Below, one piece after another: positions 18,791 through 28,806 of a stretch of DNA of 64,000 bases; within the stretch, counting starts at the first letter, position 1, and each line of letters starts with the position of its first letter. The stretch lies in the NCBI GenBank assembly GCA_013372975.1, contig JABXIS010000026.1:1-64000 (forward strand). The letters are read 5' to 3'. Origin of the DNA: Alphaproteobacteria bacterium (lineage in GTDB: Bacteria; Pseudomonadota; Alphaproteobacteria; Sphingomonadales; Kordiimonadaceae). Below the pieces are notes generated by a model. That model was not told where the DNA came from and ran no database searches. It saw only the letters and a list, made by a program, of their open reading frames with translations. Made by a program: the position numbers and the translations under genes.

Positions 18791-19879
18791 ATGACTGAAT
18801 ATTCTCTCTATCACAAAAAGAGAAACGGGTTTCGGGCCAGATATGGCACGGAGATGTGGATCATTGGGCTGACGGCACTTGTGCTGGGTGTTGCTAAGAT
18901 CGTCTATTTTAAAGCCGGGTCCATGTGGAAGGACGGAAAGGCGATAGATTGGGTACAAGTGTTTGGCTGGAGCGATTTCAGCTTTTCGCTAGTGTCTACT
19001 TTTCTGGTGGCTATCGTCTATTTCTTCCTATCCGTTGGCCTCAGGAAATGGATGCCTGAGAAGCAAGTCGCACTGCGGTATCTTGTGCTGTTTGGCTTAA
19101 CTGCCTTTTTGGGTGGCATTGTCTCCGCAGCCAACATGGCTTTCTATTACCGGCTGTATGGATTTCCCCTTCCCGAGGCTGTCTGGATGGTGGATTCTGC
19201 CGTCCAGGCGTTTGTGACGGCACTGATGTTGATTGCGGTTTTGGAAGTATTTCACTATCGCGGCGCCTGGATGAAGGAACAATATGAGCGCGAACAGAAT
19301 ATGCGCGAAATGGTCTCCGCCAAATTCGAGGCGCTCAAGAACCAGCTCAGCCCGCATTTTGTTTTCAACAGCTTCAACACCTTGGGTGCGATGATCGGCG
19401 AGGACCAGGAGCGCGCGCAGCTGTTCCTCAATCAGCTAAGCCAGGTCTATCGCTACATTCTCGACAATAAGGACCGGGAAACAGTGTCACTGGGGCGGGA
19501 GATCGATAGTGTGCAGGCGTTGCTGCATATTCAGCAGGCGCGTCATCCGGGTGCGGTGGATATTCACATTGATGTAGCAGAAGCCGACAGGGATCTGAGG
19601 ATTATTCCGCTCACGTTGCACACGCTGGTGGAGAATGTGTTCAAACACAATGTCCTGTCTGAAAAGGCCCCTATCAGCCTGCGGATCACAGTTGAAGGGG
19701 CAAGGCTTCTAGTGGTGGAAAATGACCTCAAGCCCAAACTGGATGTAGAATCACACCATATTGGCATCGCCAACCTTTCGAAACGATACGAGCTTTTGGT
19801 CGCACGCGGGCTTGAGGTGATCAAGGGAGCTGAAAGCTTCCGTGTTGAAGTGCCTTTTGTGCCGGTGGAGGCCGCCTGA
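18791..19879 (+). CDS. Sensor histidine kinase, LytS/YehU-like (His_kinase family)
   Basis: Membrane segment, then LKNQLSPHFVFNSFNTLGAMIGEDQERAQLFLNQLSQVYRYILDN...LHTLVENVFKHN. Confidence 0.9.
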   Translation: MTEYSLYHKKRNGFRARYGTEMWIIGLTALVLGVAKIVYFKAGSMWKDGKAIDWVQVFGWSDFSFSLVSTFLVAIVYFFLSVGLRKWMPEKQVALRYLVLFGLTAFLGGIVSAANMAFYYRLYGFPLPEAVWMVDSAVQAFVTALMLIAVLEVFHYRGAWMKEQYEREQNMREMVSAKFEALKNQLSPHFVFNSFNTLGAMIGEDQERAQLFLNQLSQVYRYILDNKDRETVSLGREIDSVQALLHIQQARHPGAVDIHIDVAEADRDLRIIPLTLHTLVENVFKHNVLSEKAPISLRITVEGARLLVVENDLKPKLDVESHHIGIANLSKRYELLVARGLEVIKGAESFRVEVPFVPVEAA

Positions 19880-20631
19880 TGAATATATTGATTGTGGAAG
19901 ATGAACCCATTGCGGCCGAAAAGCTGAAAGGCATGCTGGCACGCGTTGCACCAAATGCGGCAATTGTAGGGGTTACGGGTTCTATCAGCGAAACGGTTGA
20001 ATGGTTCAGTGAAAATCCAATGGCAGACGTGGTGATGATGGATATCAATCTGGCAGACGGAAGTTGTTTCGCTATCTTCGATGTGGTGGATGTCACTGCC
20101 CCGATCATCTTCTGCACAGCTTATGATGAATACGCCCTCAAGGCATTTCAATCGAACGGCATCGCCTATCTTTTGAAGCCTGTCGTTGAAAGCGATCTCA
20201 CGGGCGCCCTTGAAAAGCTGGAGGGGTTGCGCGAAAGCCTGTCGGGGGTGGAAGAGCAGCGTACTATGTTGCGCAGTATGTCAGCCGGGCAGGGCGGCTA
20301 TAAAAATCGTTTTCTGATCCGCGCTGGTGAAAAACTTTTGCCTGTGCCGGTACAGGATGTGCACTGTTTCCTTGCGCACGAGCAGGGGGTGCGCCTTGTG
20401 CTGTCGGATGGTGACGGCTTTTTCCTCGATTACACCATGGCGGAGCTGGAAGGGCTTTTGGATCCGGCGCAATTTTTCCGGATCAGCCGACAAGCCATTG
20501 TGGCAGGCGATGCTATCGTCAGCGCAACAGCAAACCTGCGGCAAACTCGCGTGGTGCTGGATTGTCTGCGTGAAGAGCTACCAGTTGCACGTGAACGCGC
20601 AAAGGCATTCCGAGCCTGGCTCGAAGGTTGA
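19879..20631 (+). CDS. LytTR-type response regulator
   Basis: MNILIVEDEPIAAEKL...VVMMDINLADGS...FCTAYDEYALKAF...YLLKPV receiver plus LytTR C-terminus; overlaps kinase stop. Confidence 0.92.
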   Translation: MNILIVEDEPIAAEKLKGMLARVAPNAAIVGVTGSISETVEWFSENPMADVVMMDINLADGSCFAIFDVVDVTAPIIFCTAYDEYALKAFQSNGIAYLLKPVVESDLTGALEKLEGLRESLSGVEEQRTMLRSMSAGQGGYKNRFLIRAGEKLLPVPVQDVHCFLAHEQGVRLVLSDGDGFFLDYTMAELEGLLDPAQFFRISRQAIVAGDAIVSATANLRQTRVVLDCLREELPVARERAKAFRAWLEG

Positions 20632-20632
20632 C

Positions 20633-21541
20633 TTAACCGTCTTTGCCAAAAAGATACCTGAGAATGTCAGGCAGGCGTTTTTTCCAGGCCTCTTCGCTAT
20701 GATTGGCGCCGGGGTCAAATACTGTTTTCCAGTTCGCCGGGCCATAGCCCAGGTCTTTCATCAGGGCATCCACTTTTGCTTGTAGCGGTGGATAGTGCGC
20801 ATCCAGTGTCTGATCGCCATAATCGAAATAGATCTTATGGCCGTCAGGCGTGGGCAGGTTGGCGCGCATATATGCGATGAATGTATCCGGCATCTCTGCC
20901 ACTTGCCCTGGGCTGAAGCCGGGCCAATGGGTGGAGAGGCACGCTGCCATGCCAAACACATTCGGATATTCCGCTATGGCATACATGGAAATCAATCCAC
21001 CCATTGATGATCCCATCACCGCGGTATGCTCGGGCCCTTTATGCGTGCTGTAGCGGCTGTCGATAAAAGGTTTCAGTTCGGTGGTGAGGAAGGCCAGATA
21101 TTCGTCTGCCATCAAGTCAGGAGCGCCGATGCCATAAAGGTCGGCTTTCACGCCGTCGGGCAACATGCGGTAAGGTTTTTCGGGCAGGTAATCGCTGTGG
21201 CGGCTTTCCCCACCGTTGAAGATGCCCACAACAATGAAATCCCGCACTTTGCCTTCCGCCATCAGGCGGGATGCGACCTCGTCCACGCCCCATTCTTGTT
21301 TGTTCCATGTGACGCTGGCGTCAAACAGCATCTGGCCATCGTGCATATAGAGAACGGCGTATCTTTTAGTTGGAGTATAGCCTTCAGGCAGCCACACCTG
21401 AACGTCCCGCGCGCTGATATGCTCTGACTGGAAGCTATTGTATTTGTCCAGTTTTCCCACAGACACCTCCGCCTGTCGCGAGGCATCGGCACAGGCTGCA
21501 AGCAGCAATGCCAGAAGAATAGATGTCAGTACTGCCCGCAT
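20633..21541 (-). CDS. Alpha/beta hydrolase, putative esterase (enterochelin esterase-like), lipoprotein
   Basis: MRAVLTSILLALLLAACADAS lipobox; RYAVLYMHDGQMLFD...AVMGSSMGGLISMYAIAEYP. Confidence 0.87.
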   Translation of the reverse strand: MRAVLTSILLALLLAACADASRQAEVSVGKLDKYNSFQSEHISARDVQVWLPEGYTPTKRYAVLYMHDGQMLFDASVTWNKQEWGVDEVASRLMAEGKVRDFIVVGIFNGGESRHSDYLPEKPYRMLPDGVKADLYGIGAPDLMADEYLAFLTTELKPFIDSRYSTHKGPEHTAVMGSSMGGLISMYAIAEYPNVFGMAACLSTHWPGFSPGQVAEMPDTFIAYMRANLPTPDGHKIYFDYGDQTLDAHYPPLQAKVDALMKDLGYGPANWKTVFDPGANHSEEAWKKRLPDILRYLFGKDG

Positions 21542-21611
21542 TGTGCGCTCCCCCCGTTTGGCAAATTCAGGGGTGACTATAGCGGGCATATCTTATCTGT
21601 TCAAGGAAGGT

Positions 21612-21625
21612 TGACAGCGCTGTCA
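21612..21625. promoter_or_regulatory. LacI-type operator TGACAGCGCTGTCA (perfect 14-bp palindrome)
   Basis: About 120 bp upstream of SSS transporter; related sites at 33036 and 53009. Confidence 0.7.
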
Positions 21626-21743
21626 GTATGCGCTTATGGTCTCATCGGAAGGAATTTCGGGGACAGCCGTCTGGTTTCAGAAGGTGCGAGGGGCTCATTT
21701 GGGCGCGCACCTGTCGCTGGCCCCATGTCACGGGGAGGGTTTT

Positions 21744-23303
21744 GTGTTTAGTACAATCGATTTTGCAGTTGTCGTACTGTATGCCGTTACGTTGTTTGGG
21801 CTGGCCCAGTGGGTTTCGCGTGAGCGGGCAGGCCACGAAAAAGATGCGTCCGATTATTTTCTGGCGGGCAAGGCATTGCCGTGGTGGGCGATTGGCGCCT
21901 CCCTGATCGCCTCCAATATTTCCGCCGAGCAGATTATCGGCATGTCAGGCTCTGGGTATGCCATGGGGCTTGCGATTGCTTCCTATGAATGGATGGCAGC
22001 GATTACCCTGATCATTGTGGGTAAATATCTGCTGCCGGTTTTCCTGAAGCGCGGCATCTACACCATGCCCCAGTTCCTTGAGCAGCGGTATGATCACCGG
22101 GTGCGCATGGTAATGGCCTTCTTCTGGATGGCTGTTTATGTGTTTGTAAACCTGACGTCCATCCTGTGGCTGGGGGCGCTGGCGATCAATGCGGTTACCG
22201 GCCTTGATATGAGCTACAGCCTGGCAGCACTTGGCATTTTTGCGGCGGGCTATTCTCTTTACGGCGGCCTGAAGGCCGTGGCTTTCACCGATATCATTCA
22301 GGTGGTGCTACTGGTGTTTGGTGGTCTTGTGATCGCTTATATCATGTTGGGCCAGGTATCAGGTGGCGCTGGCGTTGTTGCCGGTTTCGACATGTTGATG
22401 GACAAAGCGCCCGAGAAATTCGACATGATCTTCTCGAAAGACAATCCTTATTATGATGCGCTGCCCGGCATTTCGGTTCTTGTGGGCGGCATGTGGATCA
22501 TGAATGTGTCCTATTGGGGCTTCAACCAATATATCATCCAGCGTGCGCTTGCGGCCAAAAGCCTGCAGGAAGCCCAGAAGGGCATTACCTTTGCCGCCTT
22601 CCTCAAGCTGCTGATGCCAGTGATTGTGGTGTTGCCGGGCATTGCCATGTTCGTGCTGGAGCCAAACCTGTCTGCCCCTGATCAGGCCTACCCAACGGCC
22701 ATGAAGCTGTTGCCAACAGGGCTTCTTGGGCTGGTGTTTGCGGCCCTTATCGCCGCGATTGTTTCGTCCCTTGGGTCCATGACCAACTCTATTTCCACCA
22801 TCTTCACCATGGATTTGTACCCATCCTTCGTGAAAGAGGAAAACAGGAAAGATCCTGTTCTTGTGGGCCGTGTGGTGGCATTGTCGGCCATGGTTCTGGC
22901 CATGATCACCGCCAAGCCGCTTCTGGGTAATTTCGATCAGGCCTTCCAGTTCATTCAGGAATTCACGGGCTTCTTTACGCCGGGCATTGTGGTCCTGTTC
23001 CTGATGGGTATCTTCTGGAAAAAGACCACAGCCAATGGCGCCTTGGCAGCCGCTCTTGGCTCTTTCTTCCTGTCGCTTGCGTTCAAATATCTGTTGCCGG
23101 GCCTGCCGTTCATTGATCGGGTTGGTCTTGTGTTCCTGTTGTGTGTGGGCCTTGCTGCTGTCTTCTCTATGGTGGGCGGCGCCAAGGACCAGGATGGTGC
23201 CGTTGATCTGGCCGACATTGATTTTGCAACAACCAAGGGCTTCAACTTTGCGGCTTTTCTGGTTGTGCTGATCCTTGCGGCGCTCTATGGAACATGGTGG
23301 TAG
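21744..23303 (+). CDS. Sodium:solute (SSS/SGLT family) sugar symporter
   Basis: Multiple TM helices; DYFLAGKALPWWAIGASLIASNISAEQIIGMSGSGYAMGLAIASYEW; likely GTG start 21744 with GGGGAGGG RBS. Confidence 0.88.
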   Translation: MFSTIDFAVVVLYAVTLFGLAQWVSRERAGHEKDASDYFLAGKALPWWAIGASLIASNISAEQIIGMSGSGYAMGLAIASYEWMAAITLIIVGKYLLPVFLKRGIYTMPQFLEQRYDHRVRMVMAFFWMAVYVFVNLTSILWLGALAINAVTGLDMSYSLAALGIFAAGYSLYGGLKAVAFTDIIQVVLLVFGGLVIAYIMLGQVSGGAGVVAGFDMLMDKAPEKFDMIFSKDNPYYDALPGISVLVGGMWIMNVSYWGFNQYIIQRALAAKSLQEAQKGITFAAFLKLLMPVIVVLPGIAMFVLEPNLSAPDQAYPTAMKLLPTGLLGLVFAALIAAIVSSLGSMTNSISTIFTMDLYPSFVKEENRKDPVLVGRVVALSAMVLAMITAKPLLGNFDQAFQFIQEFTGFFTPGIVVLFLMGIFWKKTTANGALAAALGSFFLSLAFKYLLPGLPFIDRVGLVFLLCVGLAAVFSMVGGAKDQDGAVDLADIDFATTKGFNFAAFLVVLILAALYGTWW

Positions 23304-23359
23304 CGCCTTCATGGGACAGGAAAAAATGCAATGTTGCATAACCATGGAGGCATCATAGG

Positions 23360-24385
23360 GTGTTGAAGATGCGTTCAGTTACCATTGATGACGTTGCGAA
23401 AGCAGCGGGCGTTTCGATTAAAACCGTGTCACGGGTTGTGAACCGGGAACCAAACGTGCGGGCGGTCACCAAGGAGAAGGTGGAAGCCGCCATCAAGGAA
23501 CTGAATTATCGGCCCAATCAAAGCGCGCGCGGGCTTGCTTCGCGCCGCTCCTATATGATTGGCCTGATCTATGATGCGCCCAGCCCCAACTATCTGGCCA
23601 ACCTGCAGGCGGGCATGATCGAAGCTTGCCGCGAAAGCCACTATGGCTTGTCGCTCAATCCTGTTTCCTATCACGCGCCGGATATGGTTGAGGCCGTGAT
23701 CCACTGGGCGCGGCAGGCGTTTGTGGACGGTATCGTCATCACGCCGCCCCTGACCGATTCTGCCCCCTTGATGGCGGCCTTGAAAGATGAGGGCATCCCT
23801 TGCGTGAACCTGTCTTCTCCCGGCGTGGGCGGTATGCCCGCTGTTTTGATTGACGAGGAGCAGGCCGCTTATGAGATGACCCGCCACCTGATTGATGCAG
23901 GCCATCAGGCAATTGGGTTTATCAAGGGCCATCCCGATCATTATGCCAGCGCGTGCCGTCATGCTGGTTTCATGAAGGCTATGGATGAAGCGGGCCTGAA
24001 GGTGCCAGATGACTATGTGGCGCAGGGCTATTTTGACTTTGCTTCCGGCCGCGAAGCAGCGTCGCAACTTCTGTCGCTTTCAAATGCCCCGACCGCTATT
24101 TTTGCCTCTAATGACGATATGGCCGCGGCCGCCATCTATGAAGCGCACAGCCGCAAAATGGATGTGCCGGGCGATTTGGCTGTGGCGGGCTTTGACGATA
24201 CACCTCTGTCGCGCCAGGTATGGCCGGGCCTGACCACTGTCAGGCAGCCCATTCGGGCCATGGGCCGTCAGGCAGCAGAAGCTCTGATGGATGCCATGAA
24301 CCCGGCAGGGCGGGAAAAACTTGATCAGGCTGGCGAGATGTATATCGACTTCCAGCTCCAGCAGCGTGGCTCTACAGCAGGCTGA
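23360..24385 (+). CDS. LacI family transcriptional regulator
   Basis: VTIDDVAKAAGVSIKTVSRVVNREPNVRAVTKEKVEAAIKELNYRPNQSARGLASRRS. Confidence 0.93.
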   Translation: MLKMRSVTIDDVAKAAGVSIKTVSRVVNREPNVRAVTKEKVEAAIKELNYRPNQSARGLASRRSYMIGLIYDAPSPNYLANLQAGMIEACRESHYGLSLNPVSYHAPDMVEAVIHWARQAFVDGIVITPPLTDSAPLMAALKDEGIPCVNLSSPGVGGMPAVLIDEEQAAYEMTRHLIDAGHQAIGFIKGHPDHYASACRHAGFMKAMDEAGLKVPDDYVAQGYFDFASGREAASQLLSLSNAPTAIFASNDDMAAAAIYEAHSRKMDVPGDLAVAGFDDTPLSRQVWPGLTTVRQPIRAMGRQAAEALMDAMNPAGREKLDQAGEMYIDFQLQQRGSTAG

Positions 24386-24491
24386 TCCTTACTGGACCCA
24401 CACCCCAATGTTTTCTATTCTACCTGCGTATAGGCCGCTATGCGCAGCCCTCCTTTTTGTGCCTGTGTTTGGTTTGGGTTTTAATTGAATC

Positions 24492-24519
24492 AATTACTGG
24501 ACTTTGAAGTCTAGTAATT
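24492..24519. promoter_or_regulatory. 28-bp inverted repeat AATTACTgGACTTtgAAGTCtAGTAATT
   Basis: Arms complementary except the central TG and one symmetric G/T position; 77 bp upstream of the RND adaptor start. Confidence 0.6.
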
Positions 24520-24595
24520 ATACATATGCCCCGAAGATGCTCTCGTCACCGTGGCGGGTGCACCATTTTGTCACCTTAAAACAAAGGTCTGGCCC

Positions 24596-25747
24596 ATGTT
24601 GAATGCCTCACTTCGTCGCCGTTTTCTGCCGATTGCTGCAGTTGTTGCTTCTCTCACGCTCGTATCCTGCGGTGATAAACAGGAAACAGAGCAAGAGCCG
24701 CCCGTGCGGGGATTGAAGGTTTTTGAAGTTACGGAAAGTGCGGCCAGCATGACACGGCGGTATCCCAGCGTGGTACAGCCCGCTGACGAAACCCGCTTGT
24801 CGTTCGAAATTTCAGGCCAGTTGGCTGAGGTGAAGCTTGAGGTGGGCGCACAGGTACAGGCCGGCGAGCGGCTTCTCCGGCTTGACCCCACCACGCTTCA
24901 GTTTGAAGTGCAGCAGGCCAAAGCCGCGCTTGAGCAGGCAGAGGCCTCGCTCGGTAATGCCAAGACCGATTTTGCCCGCAAGGAAGAATTGCTGAAATCA
25001 GGCAATGTCACCAAGGCGGCGTTTGACGCCTCTGAAACCAACCTCAAAAGTGCCGAGGCGCAGGCCGAACAGGCGCGCCAGCAATATGCTATTGCGGGCG
25101 AACGGCTTCACAAGGCTGAGCTTAAGGCGCCCTTTAACGGTGTGATCTCGAGCGTTGATGCCAAGTCCTTTGCCAATGTGTCACCGGGGCAGGCGGTTTT
25201 GTCTCTCTATAGCGAGAACGCTTTTGAGGTGGAGTTCAATGTGCCTGCCACGGTGATCAATGCCCTTAAAACAGGCGATGCCGCGCAAGTGGAAATTACA
25301 GACATCCCGAACCTGACCCTGAAGGGCCGGATCAAGGAACTGGGCTCCCGTGCGGGGCAAGTATCTGCCTTTCCGGCCGTGGTGATTTTGGAGGAAAGCC
25401 ATCCGGGCCTGAAGGCGGGTATGGCGGCTGAGGTTGGCCTTGATATCTCGCTTCTAATCGGCAGTGAGGGTTTTCTGGTGCCCGTGCGCTGTTTTGCACT
25501 GGAGCAATCCGAATCCTTGCGTCGCGGCGAATCGATCCAGGATCATCAGGGCGGCAGGGCGCAGGTCTATGTGTTTGATCCCGCCACATCGACCGTACAG
25601 TCCCGTACCGTGCAAACGGCAGGGGTGCGCGACAATATGATCATTGTTGTTGATGGCCTCAAGGCAGGTGACGTGATCGCCGCCGCCGGTGTTTCCTACT
25701 TGCATGACGGGCAGAAAGTTCGTCTTCTTGAAACCAGCAGCCGGTAA
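24596..25747 (+). CDS. RND efflux periplasmic adaptor (MFP), lipoprotein
   Basis: MLNASLRRRFLPIAAVVASLTLVSCGDKQ; GQLAEVKLEVGAQVQAGERLLRLDPTTLQFEVQQAKAALEQAEA...LKAPFNGVISSVDAKSFANVSPGQAVL. Confidence 0.92.
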   Translation: MLNASLRRRFLPIAAVVASLTLVSCGDKQETEQEPPVRGLKVFEVTESAASMTRRYPSVVQPADETRLSFEISGQLAEVKLEVGAQVQAGERLLRLDPTTLQFEVQQAKAALEQAEASLGNAKTDFARKEELLKSGNVTKAAFDASETNLKSAEAQAEQARQQYAIAGERLHKAELKAPFNGVISSVDAKSFANVSPGQAVLSLYSENAFEVEFNVPATVINALKTGDAAQVEITDIPNLTLKGRIKELGSRAGQVSAFPAVVILEESHPGLKAGMAAEVGLDISLLIGSEGFLVPVRCFALEQSESLRRGESIQDHQGGRAQVYVFDPATSTVQSRTVQTAGVRDNMIIVVDGLKAGDVIAAAGVSYLHDGQKVRLLETSSR

Positions 25748-25758
25748 GGAGAGCATTC

Positions 25759-28700
25759 ATGTCTTTCCTGACCAAATTCGGGCTTACCCGAAGCCGCTTC
25801 ACCACCTTGCTGATGCTGGCCCTCGTGGCATCCGGCTTCCTGCTTTACGTGGATTTTTCCAAGCGCGAAGCGCCAGAGATCACCATCCGTACGTCAATTG
25901 TGGAAGCCCTGTATCCCGGTATGCCGCCCGCCCGGATCGAGAATTTGATCGCGGAATCGGTAGAGCGGAAAATCCGCGAAATTCCGGAAGTGAAAGAATT
26001 GCGTACGGTTCTGACAACAGGGCGCATGCGCACCTTTGTGGACCTCAAGGATAATGTGAAAAACCTTGAGCCCGTGTGGCAGACGCTTCGCGACAAGATG
26101 GCAGAGGAAAGCCGCAGCATGCCGGATGGCGCCTATGGGCCCTTCGTGAATACAGAATTTGGCGAGGTGGCCATTGCGTCCATCGCCATCACAGCGGAAG
26201 GCTTTAGCTACCGCGAGATGGAAGAAGCGGCAAAGGACCTGCAGCGCCGTCTCTATACCGTCGAGGGTGTGTCGAAGGCTGAACTGTATGGTGTGCAGGA
26301 CGAACGCATCTGGCTGGAATTGGATGCCCGCCGTCTTCGGGCCATCGGGGCGCAGCTCAGTGTGTTGATTGATGATCTGCAGAACCAGAATGTGGTGCTG
26401 CCCGCAGGCGAGATCAACGCGGAAGGGTCTTCGATCCTTCTTGAGTCCACTGGTGATTTCAAAAGCGTGGAAGAGATTGAGAATATGCTCACCCGCGCGC
26501 AGGGCAGTGAAGACCTTGTACGCCTGAAGGACCTTGTGACCGTGCGGCGCGGCTATGTGTCGCCCGCTGAAAGCAGGGCCTATTATAACGGCCGCCCGGC
26601 GCTTGTGGTTGGTGTGCAGATGCAGCCCGGGTTTGATATTGGTGACGTGGGCGAAAACCTACAGGCGGCAGTGGGTACCTTTGAAGCCAGCCTGCCTATC
26701 GGGTTTGAGCTGAATTTCGCCACCTATCAACCGGCAGAAGTTGAGAAAACAGTCGCCGGTGCGCTGTCGAACGTGGGGCAGACCTTTGCCGTTGTGCTGG
26801 TGGTGGTGCTGTTGTTCCTTGGGCTCCGGTCCGGGCTGGTGATTGCGTCTATCGTGCCGTTCGCAGTGATGTTTGCGCTTTTGGGCATGAGCGTGCTCGA
26901 TATCTCGCTTGAGCAGGTGTCGATCGCTGCCGTGATTATCTCATTGGGCCTTCTCGTGGATAATGGCGTGGTGATCGTGGAAGATATTCTCTCTCGCGTG
27001 GACGCGGGCAGCAGGCGCCGCGATGCCGCGCTGGAAGCAGGCAAACAATATGCCCTGCCGCTGATTGTATCATCGCTGACCACGATTTTTGCCTTCACAC
27101 CCTTCTTCCTGATTGAAGGCGCCAAGGGCGAATATGCCTTCTCGCTTGGGGCTGTGCTGGCGCTTACATTGGTGGGTTCGTGGATTTCTGCCATGTATTT
27201 CCTGCCGCTGATCTCGGCCAAATTCCTCAAGAAACGTACGGAAGGCCCTGAGGGCGAGGTTGTGGACGTGGAAGAGGTTATCCCTGCCTATGCGCGTTTC
27301 TATGAAAAACTTCTCGCCCCCACGCTCCGCGGTGCGGCGCTGGTGATCGTGGGTATCTACGGCCTTGTGTTTGTGATGATGCAGCTGTTTGCCACGCTGC
27401 CTAACGAGATGTTCCCGGTGAGCGACCGGTCGGAAGTGCTGATCTATCTGGATATGCCCAAGAGCGCCCATTTCGAAGCCACTGAGCAGGTGGCGCTTGA
27501 GGTAACAGACTGGATTGCCGACAAATCGGTGAATCCTGAAGTGAAGGATCAGGTTGTGTATGTGGGTCGTGACGGGCCGCGTTTTTACCTGAGCCTCAAT
27601 CCGTTCAACCCATCCCCTTCGCGCGCCTTCATATTGGTGAATGCCACAACGCCTGAGGGTGCGGAAAATCTGGCGGCGCGGGCCAAGCGGCACTTTTATG
27701 AGCATGTGCCGGATGCCCGTTTCACCGTGAAGCGGTTGTCGATGGGCGCAAGCGAATCCGGTTTGGTCGAGATAGAGATCTCTGGTCCCAATCATGAAAC
27801 GCTTCTGTCCGTTGGCCGCAAGGTAGAACAGATTTTCGCCAAGGTGCCCGGCATCGTGCAGAACGAGAATGACTGGGGCGAAATGCTGGTGAAGATGGTG
27901 ATTGAGGTGGATCAGGACAAAGCCCGCCGTCTGAATCTCTCGTCTCAAACTCTGAGCCAAAACCTGAATGCCTATTTCGACGGGTTTGAGGTTTCCAGCT
28001 TCCGGGAAGATGATGCCACCATCCCGATCATGCTGCGGGCACTTGAGCGCGACCGGGATAGCCTTGAGGACCTGCTGAACATCATCCTGCCTGCAGGTGG
28101 TGATCTGGTGCCGCTCGAGCAAACGGCGGTGCTGCGCCCGTCGCTGGAGTTTTCCCAAACCCGCAGGAAGGATCAGGAACGTACCATCACGGTAACCGCC
28201 AAAAGCGCTGATTTCACCGCCCAGCAACTGCTTGATCTGGTGAAGCCGGAGATTGATGCGCTCGGTATTGAAGGGGATTATAAATACACGGTTGGTGGCG
28301 AGATTGAAGAAAGCCAGGATATATATGGCGACCTTGGCGCAGGGCTGCCGTATGCGGGCCTGCTGATGGTGCTGGCGGTGATGTTCCAGTTCAACAGCGT
28401 GCGGCGCACCGCAATCATCTTTCTAAGCGTGCCGCTTGTGCTTGTGGGCGTGCCACTCGGGCTGTTGGTGCTTGGCCAGCCGATATCCTTCTTTGCCATG
28501 CTTGGTCTCATCAGCCTTGCCGGGATCGTGATCAACAACGCGATCGTGCTGGTGGACCAGATCGATATCGAGCGGGCCGAAAAACCACTGGCTGATGCTA
28601 TCACGCAGGCAGCGGGCAAACGCCTGCGGCCTATCCTTCTTACATCTATCACCACTGTGGTGGGGCTTGTACCGCTTTACCTGTTTGGCGGGCCCTTGTG

Positions 28701-28806
28701 GGAGCCGTTGGCGGCCGTGATGATGTTCGGGCTTGCGTTCGCGTCTATCCTCACGCTCTTTTTCGTGCCGGCGGTTTACATGCTGATGTTCCGTAAGCAG
28801 GGTTAG
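25759..28806 (+). CDS. RND family efflux permease (AcrB-like)
   Basis: 1015 aa; VVLVVVLLFLGLRSGLVIASIVPFAVMFALLGM...GLLVDNGVVIVEDI...GLISLAGIVINNAIVLVDQID. Confidence 0.93.
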   Translation: MSFLTKFGLTRSRFTTLLMLALVASGFLLYVDFSKREAPEITIRTSIVEALYPGMPPARIENLIAESVERKIREIPEVKELRTVLTTGRMRTFVDLKDNVKNLEPVWQTLRDKMAEESRSMPDGAYGPFVNTEFGEVAIASIAITAEGFSYREMEEAAKDLQRRLYTVEGVSKAELYGVQDERIWLELDARRLRAIGAQLSVLIDDLQNQNVVLPAGEINAEGSSILLESTGDFKSVEEIENMLTRAQGSEDLVRLKDLVTVRRGYVSPAESRAYYNGRPALVVGVQMQPGFDIGDVGENLQAAVGTFEASLPIGFELNFATYQPAEVEKTVAGALSNVGQTFAVVLVVVLLFLGLRSGLVIASIVPFAVMFALLGMSVLDISLEQVSIAAVIISLGLLVDNGVVIVEDILSRVDAGSRRRDAALEAGKQYALPLIVSSLTTIFAFTPFFLIEGAKGEYAFSLGAVLALTLVGSWISAMYFLPLISAKFLKKRTEGPEGEVVDVEEVIPAYARFYEKLLAPTLRGAALVIVGIYGLVFVMMQLFATLPNEMFPVSDRSEVLIYLDMPKSAHFEATEQVALEVTDWIADKSVNPEVKDQVVYVGRDGPRFYLSLNPFNPSPSRAFILVNATTPEGAENLAARAKRHFYEHVPDARFTVKRLSMGASESGLVEIEISGPNHETLLSVGRKVEQIFAKVPGIVQNENDWGEMLVKMVIEVDQDKARRLNLSSQTLSQNLNAYFDGFEVSSFREDDATIPIMLRALERDRDSLEDLLNIILPAGGDLVPLEQTAVLRPSLEFSQTRRKDQERTITVTAKSADFTAQQLLDLVKPEIDALGIEGDYKYTVGGEIEESQDIYGDLGAGLPYAGLLMVLAVMFQFNSVRRTAIIFLSVPLVLVGVPLGLLVLGQPISFFAMLGLISLAGIVINNAIVLVDQIDIERAEKPLADAITQAAGKRLRPILLTSITTVVGLVPLYLFGGPLWEPLAAVMMFGLAFASILTLFFVPAVYMLMFRKQG

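Noticed and set aside
22359-23345. 328-aa minus-strand ORF rich in His/Gln/Lys
   Set aside because: Antisense shadow of the SSS transporter
27070-28227. 385-aa minus-strand ORF
   Set aside because: Antisense shadow of the RND permease
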